Shown piece by piece: positions 52,933 to 61,816 of a stretch of 64,000 bases of DNA (positions within the stretch are counted from its first letter, which is position 1; each line of letters opens with the position of its first letter). The position numbers were made by a program, and so were the translations under genes. A model generated the notes under the pieces. It saw only the letters and a program-made list of their open reading frames with translations. It was not told the DNA's origin and did not search any database. Origin of the DNA: JAWKWH01 sp040830725 (GTDB lineage Bacteria; Pseudomonadota; Alphaproteobacteria; Rhizobiales; Rhizobiaceae); contig JBFOMG010000001.1 in NCBI GenBank assembly GCA_040830725.1, positions 175,949 through 239,948 of the forward strand, given 5' to 3'.

Positions 52933-53832
52933 ATGTCCGGGAATGGGCTGATCCGGATGCACCGTACCGCTTATCTTTTGCTGATCATGACCGCCCTGTT
53001 CTGGGGCGGCAATGCGGTGGCGGGCAAGTTTGCCGCCGGACATGTCTCTCCGATGCTGCTGACGGCGATGCGCTGGGTGATCGCATTGGCGATCCTGTTT
53101 GCCATCGGTCACCGGCATTTCAGGGTGGAGCGGCAGGTCATCGCCGATAACTGGCTTTATCTGGCGGTCATGGGCACGGTCGGGCTGACCGGGTTCAATG
53201 TGGCGCTTTATACGTCGCTCAACTTCACCACGGCCATCAATGTCTCGATCGTGCAGGCGGCCATTCCGATGGTGGTTTTCGCCGGCAATTTCGTGCTGTT
53301 TGCCATCCGGGTTTCCTATGCGCAGATCGCCGGGTTTTTGCTGACAGCCGCAGGCGTGGTCATTGTCGCGGCGCAAGGCAGTTTCCAGCGATTGCTGGCG
53401 CTTGAGGTCAATCTCGGCGACGGGCTGATGCTGCTGGCCATTGTCGCTTACGGCGGCTACACGATCGCCATTCGCAACATGCCGAAACTGCATTGGCAGT
53501 CGATGATGATCGCGCTTTCCATGGGCGCGCTGGTTTCAGCCAGCCTGTTTGCCATTGTCGAATGGCTCGCCGGGTTCAGCCAATGGCCGGACCGGCAGGG
53601 CTGGACCGTCGTCGCCTATACGGCGATCTTTCCGTCGATCCTGTCGCAGACCTTCTACATCATCGGCAACCGGATGATCGGGGGCAACCGTGCCGGGCTG
53701 TTTGTCAATCTCGTGCCGATATTCGGCACCGGCCTTTCGGTGCTGCTTTTGGCCGAACGGTTTCACTTCTTCCACGCCATCGCACTGGCGCTGGTGTTTG
53801 GCGGTATCTGGCTGGCGGAAAGAAAGGCGTGA
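52933..53832 (+). CDS. EamA/DMT family transporter
   Basis: 299 residues with ten predicted helices in two EamA repeats: first repeat from LLLIMTALFWGGNAVAGKFAAG, second from LLAIVAYGGYTIAIRNMP, closing LLLAERFHFFHAIALALVFGGIWLAERKA. DMT exporters carry metabolites or drugs; substrate unknown. Start 52933 or the in-frame ATG 52957. Degraded copies of its 3' end occur at 54415-54498 and 55911-55939, so paralogues once lay downstream. Confidence 0.9.
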   Translation: MSGNGLIRMHRTAYLLLIMTALFWGGNAVAGKFAAGHVSPMLLTAMRWVIALAILFAIGHRHFRVERQVIADNWLYLAVMGTVGLTGFNVALYTSLNFTTAINVSIVQAAIPMVVFAGNFVLFAIRVSYAQIAGFLLTAAGVVIVAAQGSFQRLLALEVNLGDGLMLLAIVAYGGYTIAIRNMPKLHWQSMMIALSMGALVSASLFAIVEWLAGFSQWPDRQGWTVVAYTAIFPSILSQTFYIIGNRMIGGNRAGLFVNLVPIFGTGLSVLLLAERFHFFHAIALALVFGGIWLAERKA

Positions 53833-53880
53833 GGGTTAGCAAAGTGGAAAACTCGAACGCCGGGACCGGGCCCGCCAAGT

Positions 53881-54354
53881 TTAGAAGCTGAAAATATCGC
53901 CAATATTCTCGATAATGGTAACGAGAAGCACCACGCCAGCCACCAACAAGGCAATCCACCAAAAGTACTGAAACAGGATTGCCGCGGCACCGAGGCTGGC
54001 TCCATAGGCTGAATACCGCCAGTTCTCCCGCATCACGCCTGAAATCAACGAAAGCAGAAGCGCAATGACTCCGAGAACCGGAGCCGCGATCGCGAGATAG
54101 TTCCACACGGACAGCGTCTGTTCAGCTTGCTCCGGCTTTGGCAGGCCAAGGAAAGTTCGCCAGGCTGATCGTTTTATCTCACCGGCTATCTCACCGATCT
54201 GCGATGCGGCGGATGGCTTCGATTCAAACGTCGGGCCAACCATCTGCGCAAAGACCATGATTACGGCAACGGCTCCAAGCAAAACCGCCCAGAAACCTGC
54301 CGACCGAAACGGACTTCGTGATCCCGAAGGCAAAATGTCAGCTTCTTCAGTCAT
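53881..54354 (-). CDS. membrane protein of unknown function
   Basis: 157 residues, with about four hydrophobic stretches: 20-40, 88-108, 116-134 and 138-152. The loop after the first holds TFESKPSAASQIGEIAGEIKRS. No family recognised. ATG 54354 has AGGGA upstream. Its surroundings are unusual: a complete EamA gene end on one side (53832) and a broken copy of that end on the other (54415-54498). Confidence 0.65.
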   Translation of the reverse strand: MTEEADILPSGSRSPFRSAGFWAVLLGAVAVIMVFAQMVGPTFESKPSAASQIGEIAGEIKRSAWRTFLGLPKPEQAEQTLSVWNYLAIAAPVLGVIALLLSLISGVMRENWRYSAYGASLGAAAILFQYFWWIALLVAGVVLLVTIIENIGDIFSF

Positions 54355-54414
54355 GATGTCATCCCTAAAATGGAAATATGTCGAAATAACTACACCAAAA
54401 ACGGCCAAATTCCG

Positions 54415-54498
54415 CTGCTGCCGGCCGAACGCTTTCACATTTTCCGCGCCATCGCGCTGGTGTTCGGTGGCATCTGGCTGGCGGAAAGAAAGGCGTGA
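54415..54498 (+). pseudogene. remnant of a second EamA transporter gene (last 27 codons)
   Basis: In frame it reads LLPAERFHIFRAIA then LVFGGIWLAERKA and TGA, against the intact gene's ending LLLAERFHFFHAIALALVFGGIWLAERKA in 53746-53832, with a two-codon deletion. Upstream sequence shows no transporter coding. So only the 3' end of a paralogue is left. Confidence 0.85.
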
Positions 54499-54558
54499 GG
54501 GGGGTATGTGTTTGAGTGGCCCTCATTCGAACAGACAGAAAAAACTTGTTGGCCGCCA

Positions 54559-54596
54559 AGGCGCCGGCCCGGGCTGGAAAACCCGGACCGGCGCCT
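54559..54596. terminator. long GC-rich hairpin downstream of the beta-helix gene
   Basis: AGGCGCCGG-c-CCGGG pairs with CCCGG-a-CCGGCGCCT around CTGGAAAA: a 14-bp stem with one internal mismatch. It lies 21 bp past the stop of the minus-strand gene at 54618 and likely ends its transcript, though no T-run is adjacent. Confidence 0.6.
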
Positions 54597-54617
54597 GATT
54601 TGTCAGAGCATCAATGG

Positions 54618-55667
54618 CTAAAATGAACCGCCTGGTATCGATGGCTCGCCATCGAAATCGGTGCAGTTCTTGTATTTGCCTGTGCCCTGAAACTCTCCTT
54701 GCGCGTTGCTGGTCTTGTCCTTGCATCTGATGTTGCCGTTCATCGTGACCAGCGGGCTGTCGATCCTGAGACCGGAATCCTGCCTCAGCTTGACCTTTCC
54801 GTTAAAGACGATGTTGTTGGGATCACTGCCGAAGTTCTTGCTTGCAATTCGAAGCAGCGAATGAAGCGTGACCCGGGTGTTCCCATTGACAACCGCGTTT
54901 CGAATATCAGCCTGACTCATGGCGAAGACATCAAGCGCGCGCTGGGATCCCGTGAACGTGTCAACACCGTTGCTGGTGCCGCCGTCCGGGATCGTCGGAT
55001 CGTCCTGGCGCAGGTAGGAATGGTTGAATATGCCTACCGCGGCCTCGGTGCCGGTGTTGGTGATCACATTGCCGCCGCGAAGCGTTGCGGTTGAATTTCG
55101 AAACAGGATCAGTGGTCCGCCGACAGCCGGATTGCTGGCGTTTGCCGTAACCGTCGTGTTTGTCATGCGCAGATTGCTGTTTTCTCCGACGCAAAGCGCC
55201 GCACATGAACTTGACGTTGTGCCGCTAGCGGGCCCAATGGTGTTGCCATCCAGCCTGGCGGAAGAGTTGCGGTTGATAATGAAGCCAAATTCCCCTGCCT
55301 GAAATGTCGATCCGTTGACCCGGGCTGCAGCGCCATCGCTAATGAAAACGCCACTTCCTCCATCCACGGTGAGGTTCTCGATACGCACTCGGGTGACGCC
55401 ATTAATCGACATCCCCCCGGTGATGATGCTGGTTGCCGGGCTGGCACCGGTGATACGTGTGCCATCCTGGAATACGGACACAAACTCGTTGCAGGTGCCG
55501 GAAAAATCGATCTGTGTCTCGCCGTTGTTCAGCTCTGTCTGAATTGAGCCGCCTGAATTGCAGTCCACCACCACGGCCCATGCAGGCCCCGCGAACAGCA
55601 CCATGGCCACAGAAACCGCTATCATGGCAGCAAATGTATAAATTGTTCTGAAAAAATACATGGACAT
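54618..55667 (-). CDS. secreted parallel-beta-helix-like protein
   Basis: 349 residues. Signal peptide about 1-31 (ending GPAWA). The mature chain is made of short repeating strands with Asn/Gly/Thr turns (SINGVTRVRIENLTVDGGSG, NGSTFQAGEFGFIINRNSSARLDGN), the pattern of right-handed parallel beta helices such as pectate lyases or adhesin passengers. A catalytic motif is not visible, so enzyme or binding role is open. Cys pairs near 36/59 and 155/159 may stabilise it. ATG 55667 or 55661. Its upstream region is markedly AT-rich. Confidence 0.7.
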   Translation of the reverse strand: MSMYFFRTIYTFAAMIAVSVAMVLFAGPAWAVVVDCNSGGSIQTELNNGETQIDFSGTCNEFVSVFQDGTRITGASPATSIITGGMSINGVTRVRIENLTVDGGSGVFISDGAAARVNGSTFQAGEFGFIINRNSSARLDGNTIGPASGTTSSSCAALCVGENSNLRMTNTTVTANASNPAVGGPLILFRNSTATLRGGNVITNTGTEAAVGIFNHSYLRQDDPTIPDGGTSNGVDTFTGSQRALDVFAMSQADIRNAVVNGNTRVTLHSLLRIASKNFGSDPNNIVFNGKVKLRQDSGLRIDSPLVTMNGNIRCKDKTSNAQGEFQGTGKYKNCTDFDGEPSIPGGSF

Positions 55668-56086
55668 TTCGAATTATTACTCCCTGGTTGAACGCCCCAC
55701 AGAGTAATATTAGCATAATATTGATTGGATATCAGTCTTTATATTTAAGGATATTGCAAATTACACAATGATTTGATGTCCAAATTTGCCTTTCAAATGT
55801 CCTGACAGGTCACTCCGCCCTTTAAAACCGCTGCGGCCTGGACGGTACAATCTTGTTGCCGGAGCCCATTCGCCATTCCCAAACGACAACACTGGTTCCG
55901 GCGCCCGGCTGCATCTGGCTGGCGGATAGAAAGACGTGATGAGGGAGCGCCGGGATTTCAGGTTTGGCGTGTTACGGGCGTTCGGTTTGCGCCTTCGATC
56001 GCGGGTTGCTTGACGAGAAGGACCCCGTGCGGAATGGTGCTAACGTACTTAAGATAAAAAGCATATTCAAAAATTAGGAGGAAACG
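55668..56086. other. AT-rich divergent intergenic region
   Basis: 419 bp with no gene. 55705-55800 is strongly AT-rich and likely holds the promoter of the beta-helix gene. It contains the transporter-end remnant at 55911-55939 and an AGGAGG site before the hydrolase gene at 56087. Confidence 0.6.
55911..55939 (+). pseudogene. third copy of the EamA gene end (about 9 codons)
   Basis: Codons read IWLADRKT and TGA, against IWLAERKA and TGA in the intact gene. The DNA differs at few positions over 29 bases. Very short, so its link to the other two copies rests on position and near identity. Confidence 0.6.
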
Positions 56087-57055
56087 ATGCTTACTTCGAG
56101 GACGACATTTGACAGGCGCACCATGCTGGTTGGAATGGGTTGCCTGGCAGCCTCACCCGCCCTTGCGAAGGCGCCGCTTGCCGAAAGCCAGGTCGCCGGA
56201 GTGCATCGCTACAAGATAGGCGATATCGAGGTATCGGCCATTCTCGACGGGCATTTTCAACTCGACACCACATTGATACCCAAAGCCACGACGGAGGCTG
56301 TCGCAGAAATTCAGCGGGCTGAATTCCTGCCCGTCGGCCAAACGATCCAGGGGGCTGTGAACACCTACATCATCAACACCGGTGATGAATTGATCATGGT
56401 GGATACCGGTGCGCGGGACTATTTTGGTCCGACCGTTGGAAAGTTCCTGCAAAACATAAAAGCTGCAGGATACACACCGGACCAGATCGATCGCATCCTT
56501 CTCACGCACATGCATCCCGACCATATCGGCGGTGCGATGGACAAAGATGGCAACAGGGTATTCCCAAACGCCACGTTGCATGCCCACGAGGCCGATTGGG
56601 CTTTTTGGCGCGACCCCGAAATCAAGGCACAAGCCGGTGAAGGCGCCGCCTTCTTTTTCGATGTCGCCATGGCAAGCTCCTCGATCTACGAAGACCGGGC
56701 TGAACTGTTCAAGTTTGGCCAGGATCTGGGTGGCGGCATCACCGCATATGACATGGCCGGCCATACACCGGGTCACGCCGGTTTGATGATCAGTTCCGGC
56801 AATGACAGCATGCTCATTCTTGGCGACGTGGTGCATTCCGCACCGCTTCAATTTGCGCATCCGGACTGGAGCATCGCATTCGACGTGGATCAGGACGCTG
56901 CCGCGGCAGCGCGCATGCGAAGTCTCGACATGGCCGCTACCGACCGGCTGCTGATTGCCGGCATGCACATTCCGTTCCCGGGCGTGGGATATGTGGAAAA
57001 AAGCGGCGAAGGATACGGGTTCGTCCCGGCGCCGTGGCAGTACGCCCTGGATTAA
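56087..57055 (+). CDS. exported metallo-beta-lactamase-fold hydrolase
   Basis: 322 residues. N-terminus FDRRTMLVGMGCLAASPALA looks like a Tat-type signal (RR followed by a hydrophobic run). The zinc motif is LTHMHPDHIGG; further ligands are His in AGHTPGHAG, Asp in LGDVVH and His in GMHIPFPG. Resembles periplasmic lactonase-like or quorum-quenching MBL proteins; substrate is unknown. AGGAGG before ATG 56087. Convergent with the 2TM gene, 58 bp apart. Confidence 0.9.
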   Translation: MLTSRTTFDRRTMLVGMGCLAASPALAKAPLAESQVAGVHRYKIGDIEVSAILDGHFQLDTTLIPKATTEAVAEIQRAEFLPVGQTIQGAVNTYIINTGDELIMVDTGARDYFGPTVGKFLQNIKAAGYTPDQIDRILLTHMHPDHIGGAMDKDGNRVFPNATLHAHEADWAFWRDPEIKAQAGEGAAFFFDVAMASSSIYEDRAELFKFGQDLGGGITAYDMAGHTPGHAGLMISSGNDSMLILGDVVHSAPLQFAHPDWSIAFDVDQDAAAAARMRSLDMAATDRLLIAGMHIPFPGVGYVEKSGEGYGFVPAPWQYALD

Positions 57056-57113
57056 TTCCAATCACAGCGGCTTGCGGAACAGTGCGGGGCTTGGGTTTCT
57101 CAGGCCCGGCCGT

Positions 57114-57404
57114 CTATTCGGTGGGGCTGCCCCGGCCCCATTGCTGCTTGCCCATTTCCTTGTCCGCCATTCGGTCGATGATGCCGGCCTTGTGACCGGC
57201 ACCGAAGACGGAAGTCGCATGGATGACAACAGCGATGCCCCAACCGGCAAGAGGCCAGATTACCCAGTATGAACCAGGTGACGTTATTAAATTGATCACG
57301 AACAGCAGTATGATGACAGCCGCATAAACGGTCACATGAACATAAAAGCCGAACTTGGCTTTTGCCCGCCGTCGGGCGCTTACAGCTGGATCTTCGCTAC
57401 CCAT
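57114..57404 (-). CDS. 2TM domain protein
   Basis: 96 residues: a short charged N-terminus (SARRRAKAKFGFYVHVTVYA), two helices at about 18-38 and 46-66, and a polar tail. This matches the small 2TM domain family (PF13239-like), often fused to histidine kinases but here alone. ATG 57404 has AGGA 7 bases upstream; the longer frame is not needed. Function unknown. Confidence 0.8.
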   Translation of the reverse strand: MGSEDPAVSARRRAKAKFGFYVHVTVYAAVIILLFVINLITSPGSYWVIWPLAGWGIAVVIHATSVFGAGHKAGIIDRMADKEMGKQQWGRGSPTE

Positions 57405-57607
57405 GTCTACATCCTCAATGTTGGATACAGAACACATCAATCACAGCGTGAAGGCCGGTGCATTGATACACGTCAATGGCTGGTCCTTGTGGGGTGTCAG
57501 CCGAAACCGGCAATGGGCACAATGCAACCGCTATTCGCCAGGACAAGCCCGATCCGATCGGTTGATTTGAAGCGCTCCAGCCGATCCGGCTGAACCATGA
57601 CTACTTC

Positions 57608-58081
57608 CTATGCAGGCTCCGTTTCGGGAGCAAGAATGGTCATGCCTGCCCGTTCTGCCACTTTCATGATTGCCGGAATATCCGGGGGTCCATCCGGTTT
57701 TGGCACATCGGTCGTTCCGTCCGGTAAAGCATCACCGGCTTGCGTGAAGAAAATGTCATGCATCTTGCCCGGAGAATTGACGCAAATTAGCCGGCCTGGA
57801 AGATCGCCTGAACATGTGAATGCGTGAACTGCCCCATCGGGAACTTTAACAAAATCCCCCGCAGCAGCTTTGATTTTTTTGTCATTGACCAGAAATTCAA
57901 ACTGTCCCTCAAGAACATAGAAGCTCTCATCCTCGCCGGCATGGTGGTTGGGAGGGGCGCCGGCACCCGGAGCGGTCTTGATCTCAACCATGGTGTAGCG
58001 GTCGCCCGTTTCCGATGGAAAGGCATGGAAGGTGAGCAGATTACCCAGAAGGTGATATTTGCGCGGTCTTGTGTCTGACAT
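57608..58081 (-). CDS. cupin domain protein
   Basis: 157 residues with one cupin barrel: GAPPNHHAGEDESFYVLEGQ is motif 1 (His, His, Glu) and VPDGAVHAF motif 2 (His). A metal-dependent small-molecule enzyme or binder such as a quercetinase-like or dioxygenase-like protein; substrate unknown. AGGGAGATG before the ATG at 58081. Divergent from the TetR regulator gene, which probably controls it through the operator between them. Confidence 0.88.
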   Translation of the reverse strand: MSDTRPRKYHLLGNLLTFHAFPSETGDRYTMVEIKTAPGAGAPPNHHAGEDESFYVLEGQFEFLVNDKKIKAAAGDFVKVPDGAVHAFTCSGDLPGRLICVNSPGKMHDIFFTQAGDALPDGTTDVPKPDGPPDIPAIMKVAERAGMTILAPETEPA

Positions 58082-58109
58082 GGTTCATCTCCCTTTACTT
58101 CGCAGGCTG

Positions 58110-58152
58110 GTATCTTATAATACACATATCTTATTATGAGACAAGTGTCTTA
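58110..58152. promoter_or_regulatory. operator region between cupin and TetR genes
   Basis: The 82-bp AT-rich gap holds the palindrome AGACAAGTGTCT (58139-58150) and a direct pair TATCTTATAATA / TATCTTATTATG (58111-58135). It covers both promoters, the usual site for a TetR protein that regulates itself and its divergent neighbour. Confidence 0.6.
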
Positions 58153-58163
58153 TTTAGGTTATT

Positions 58164-58745
58164 ATGGCTCCGAGAAATGCTCAGAAAAACCGGACCCGTA
58201 TGGCGCTGCTCGCTTCAGCCAGACGCCTGATGGTCGATGGAGGGGAACTGACGCTGGCTCGAGTTGCCGACGATGCAATGATTAGCCGTGCAACGGTGTA
58301 TCGCTATTTCTCCGATCCGGCGACATTGGCCGCAGAGGCCATGCTGGATTTCGAGGTGGTGCCCACTGTCGAGCTGCTGGAAGGTCTGGATGATGTACGC
58401 GAACGCGTACACAAGGTGGCGACCTACTATCTCGATCTTTCACGGGAGCATGAAAGCGTTTTCCGCCAGTTCATCGCGAAGACAATGGAAGTGTGGCAAA
58501 AACAGCCGGATGTGGAGTTTCGCGGGGCCAGGCGGCTGGCAGCATTCATTGAGGCGCTCGAACCGGTTCAGGCGCAAATGGAGAAGAACGAACTGGAAGA
58601 CCTCGCGATGCGTCTTTCCATGACGACCGGAATGGAACAGCACATAATCCTGGATGACATATTACGCGTTGATCACGCTACCGGTGACAGGTTGCTGGCC
58701 GGAATGGTCGAAGCTCTGCTTGACCGATATCTGCCGGCCAGCTGA
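58164..58745 (+). CDS. TetR/AcrR family transcriptional regulator
   Basis: 193 residues. The N-terminal helix-turn-helix is in RMALLASARRLMVDGGELTLARVADDAMISRATVYRYFSD, split here as helices 1-3, with TVYRYF as the recognition end. The rest is the helical ligand domain, without recognisable specificity. Divergent from the cupin gene, whose expression it most likely represses. Confidence 0.92.
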   Translation: MAPRNAQKNRTRMALLASARRLMVDGGELTLARVADDAMISRATVYRYFSDPATLAAEAMLDFEVVPTVELLEGLDDVRERVHKVATYYLDLSREHESVFRQFIAKTMEVWQKQPDVEFRGARRLAAFIEALEPVQAQMEKNELEDLAMRLSMTTGMEQHIILDDILRVDHATGDRLLAGMVEALLDRYLPAS

Positions 58746-58787
58746 GGATTGAGTAGTTAAAGCGAAGGTTTTGCCGGCGGCGCTCCT

Positions 58788-60386
58788 TCACTCCTCCACT
58801 TCAAACTGCAGCGGCTTGGCCGATTCGATCTTGTTGCTGGAACGCAGTTCCTCCAGCACGTCGGGGGGGAAGGGACCATCAAGGTAGAGCAGCGCAATGG
58901 CGTCGCCTCCGGGCCAGTTGCGGCCGAGGTGGAAGTTGGCGATGTTGACGCCGGCTGCACCGCAAATGCCGCCCAGCAGGCCGATAATGCCCGGCACGTC
59001 CTTGTTGGTCGTGTAGAGCATGTGCTGGCCGACCTCGGCATCAAGGTTGATGCCCTTGATCTGGATGAAGCGTGGCTTGTGGTCTGAAAAGCAGGTGCCT
59101 GCAATCGAGCGGGTCTGGCGCGCTGTGGTCACGGTAAGCTTGATATAGCCGTCAAAGACGCCTGATTTGTCGCGCTTGACCTCCGACAGGATGACGCCGC
59201 GTTCCTTGGCCATGACCGGGGCGGAGACCATGTTGATGTCGGAGACCTGCGGACGGATCAGGCCGGCAAGCGTGGCGCTGATCAGCGCCCTGGTGTTCAT
59301 GGTTGCGGTGACACCGTCAAACAGGATCTCCACTTCCTTGATCGGATCCTCGGTGACCTGACCGACGAAAGAACCCAGTACCTCGGCCAGCTTGACGAAC
59401 GGTTTGAGGATCGGCGCTTCCTCGGCCGAAATCGACGGCATGTTGATGGCGTTGGTGACCGCGCCCTTGACCAGATAATCCGCCATCTGTTCCGCTACCT
59501 GGATGGCAACATTTTCCTGGGCTTCCGATGTGGAGGCTCCCAGATGCGGGGTGCAGACGACATTGGGCAGATCAAACAGGGCGCTGTCTGTTGCCGGTTC
59601 GACCTCAAACACGTCGATACCGGCGCCGGCGACCTTGCCGGACTTCAGCGCATCGACCAGGTCGGCCTCGACGACCAGGCCACCGCGGGCGCAATTGACG
59701 ATGCGCACGCCGTCTTTCATCTTTGCAAGCGACGCCGCGTTGATGATGCCGCGGGTCTTGTCGGTCAGCGGCGTGTGCAGGGTGATGAAGTCGGCGCGGG
59801 TGAACAGTTCATCGAGCTCGACTTTTTCGACCCCGAGTTCATTGGCGCGTTCCGGCGACAGAAACGGATCAAACGCGACGACATGCATCTTCAGGCCGAT
59901 GCCGCGCGTGGCGACGACCGAACCGATATTGCCGCAGCCGACGACGCCAAGCGTCTTGCCGGTGATCTCGACACCCATGAACTTGCTCTTTTCCCATTTG
60001 CCGGCGCGGGTTGAGGTGTCGGCCTCGGGCAATTGACGGGCGACGGCGAAGATCATGGCGATCGCGTGTTCGGCGGTGGTGATCGAATTACCGAACGGGG
60101 TGTTCATGACGATGATGCCGCGGCGCGAAGCGGCGGGAATGTCGACATTGTCGACGCCAATGCCGGCACGGCCGACAACTTTGAGGTTTTCCGCCGCATT
60201 GATCAGCTTTTCGGTGACCTTTGTGGCCGAACGGATGGCAAGGCCGTCATATTGTGGAATGATCTTGAGCAGTTCCTCCTTGTCCTTGCCGACATCGGGC
60301 AAGAAATCGACCTCGACGCCGCGATCCTTGAAGATCTGGACGGCGGTGTCGGAGAGTTTGTCTGATACGAGTACACGGGGTGCCAT
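58788..60386 (-). CDS. serA: D-3-phosphoglycerate dehydrogenase
   Basis: 532 residues, the long form with an extra domain and a C-terminal ACT domain. First enzyme of serine synthesis. NAD loop GCGNIGSVVATRG, catalytic Arg in NCARGG, Glu in FEVEP and His in CTPHLGAST. The ACT domain (residues about 455-532) allows serine feedback. ATG 60386 gives the standard N-terminus MAPRVLVSDKLS. It follows serC by 66 bp on the same strand. Confidence 0.97.
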   Translation of the reverse strand: MAPRVLVSDKLSDTAVQIFKDRGVEVDFLPDVGKDKEELLKIIPQYDGLAIRSATKVTEKLINAAENLKVVGRAGIGVDNVDIPAASRRGIIVMNTPFGNSITTAEHAIAMIFAVARQLPEADTSTRAGKWEKSKFMGVEITGKTLGVVGCGNIGSVVATRGIGLKMHVVAFDPFLSPERANELGVEKVELDELFTRADFITLHTPLTDKTRGIINAASLAKMKDGVRIVNCARGGLVVEADLVDALKSGKVAGAGIDVFEVEPATDSALFDLPNVVCTPHLGASTSEAQENVAIQVAEQMADYLVKGAVTNAINMPSISAEEAPILKPFVKLAEVLGSFVGQVTEDPIKEVEILFDGVTATMNTRALISATLAGLIRPQVSDINMVSAPVMAKERGVILSEVKRDKSGVFDGYIKLTVTTARQTRSIAGTCFSDHKPRFIQIKGINLDAEVGQHMLYTTNKDVPGIIGLLGGICGAAGVNIANFHLGRNWPGGDAIALLYLDGPFPPDVLEELRSSNKIESAKPLQFEVEE

Positions 60387-60452
60387 GGTCCTTGGCCTTT
60401 GTTCTGGAAATGTCGAATTGATTGAAAGCTGCGGCGTCGGCCGGATGCGCAA

Positions 60453-61628
60453 TCAGGCGGCCTTGCCAACCGTCGAAATCTGCGAGTGAAACGCCCAGTC
60501 GAGCCAGGGCATCAGCGCTTGGAGATCGGAAGCCTCGACCGTGGCACCGCACCAGATGCGCAGGCCCGGCGGCGCGTCGCGATAGGCGCCGACGTCGTAG
60601 GCGACGCCTTCTGCATCCAGTGTAGACACAATCGACTTTGCAAAGGCCGATTGCGCGGCGGCATCAAGCGATGTCACGCGCGGGTCGACGATCGACAGGC
60701 ACACGGACGTGTTGGAACGTGTTTCCGGCGCAACCGCCAGATGTTCGAGCCAAGGGCTCTGTGCGACAAACTTGCCGATGACTGCCGCGTTGGCGTCAGC
60801 GCGGGCAACGAGCGCATCAAGTCCGCCGATCGACCTGGCCCATTCAAGCGCATCGAGATAGTCTTCGACGCACAGCATCGAAGGCGTGTTGATGGTCTCG
60901 CCGCGGAAGATGCCCTCGATCAGCTTGCCGCCCTTTGTCAGGCGGAAAATCTTTGGCAGCGGACGTGGCGGAACGTAATTCTCCAGCCGCGCGACCGCGC
61001 GTGGCGACAGGATGAGGATGCCATGACCGCCTTCGCCGCCAAGCACTTTCTGCCACGAGAAGGTGACGACATCGAGCTTGGCGAAATCGAGTTGCTGGGC
61101 AAAAGCGGCGGAAGTGGCGTCGCAAATGGTCAAGCCCTGACGGTCAGCCGGGATGAAGCCACCATTCGGCACCCGCACACCTGATGTGGTGCCGTTCCAG
61201 GTAAAGACAACATCGCGGTCGAAATCGGCCTGGGCCAGGTGCGGCAACTTGCCGTAGGGTGCTTCGAAGGTGCGGACATCGTCGAGCTTCAATTGCTTTA
61301 CGACGTCGGTAACCCAGCCTGCGCCGAAACTCTCCCAGGCAAGCATGTCGACACCGCGCTCACCAAGTAGCGACCACAGCGCCATCTCGACGGCTCCCGT
61401 ATCGGATGCCGGAACGATGCCGATGCGATAATCGCCGGGGACGCGAAGGACCTCGCGGGTCAGCTCAATCGCCCGGGCAAGACGCTCCTTGCCGATCTTT
61501 GCGCGGTGGGATCGACCCAGGGGTGCATCGGCCAAAACGGCCGGCGACCAGCCAGGGCGTTTGGTGCAAGGTCCGGATGAAAAATTGGGATTGGCCGGAC
61601 GGATGTCCGGCATCGTCAGGTCAGTCAT
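60453..61628 (-). CDS. serC: phosphoserine aminotransferase
   Basis: 391 residues of the longer SerC type of alphaproteobacteria. PLP-binding Lys194 is in FSWQKVLGGEGGHG; FSSGPCTKRPGW is the N-terminal phosphate loop. It converts 3-phosphohydroxypyruvate to phosphoserine, using the SerA product, so gene order is serC then serA in one operon. The start codon sits directly behind the serC leader hairpins at 61633-61670, which probably control it. Confidence 0.96.
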   Translation of the reverse strand: MTDLTMPDIRPANPNFSSGPCTKRPGWSPAVLADAPLGRSHRAKIGKERLARAIELTREVLRVPGDYRIGIVPASDTGAVEMALWSLLGERGVDMLAWESFGAGWVTDVVKQLKLDDVRTFEAPYGKLPHLAQADFDRDVVFTWNGTTSGVRVPNGGFIPADRQGLTICDATSAAFAQQLDFAKLDVVTFSWQKVLGGEGGHGILILSPRAVARLENYVPPRPLPKIFRLTKGGKLIEGIFRGETINTPSMLCVEDYLDALEWARSIGGLDALVARADANAAVIGKFVAQSPWLEHLAVAPETRSNTSVCLSIVDPRVTSLDAAAQSAFAKSIVSTLDAEGVAYDVGAYRDAPPGLRIWCGATVEASDLQALMPWLDWAFHSQISTVGKAA

Positions 61629-61632
61629 GTCA

Positions 61633-61670
61633 TCTATCCTTCCAGATAGTTGCCTCTCGTTGGGGAGAGG
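61633..61670 (-). promoter_or_regulatory. serC leader RNA motif (two hairpins before the start codon)
   Basis: On the minus strand: CCTCTC-CCCAAC-GAGAGG, CAA, then CTATC-TGGAAG-GATAG, 5 bases before the serC ATG. The GGAAGGA ribosome site lies in the second hairpin. This fits the alphaproteobacterial serC motif described from comparative genomics (Rfam serC); ligand unknown. Confidence 0.72.
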
Positions 61671-61766
61671 TGTCCCACTGGCGGCGATAGAGAATTAGGC
61701 TGGTGACGTCAAGCTGCATATTGCAATGCAGCATGCGGCCAAACGCCTGAGCACGGGCCTAAAATG

Positions 61767-61795
61767 AAAACAGCGGGTTGATAACCCGCTGTTTT
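61767..61795. terminator. bidirectional rho-independent terminator after the first Omp gene
   Basis: AAAACAGCGGGTT and AACCCGCTGTTTT form a 13-bp stem with loop GAT. On the minus strand it is followed by CATTTTAGG and lies 22 bp past the Omp stop; T-runs exist on both sides. Confidence 0.9.
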
Positions 61796-61816
61796 GGTTT
61801 GATATTTGCGGATGCC

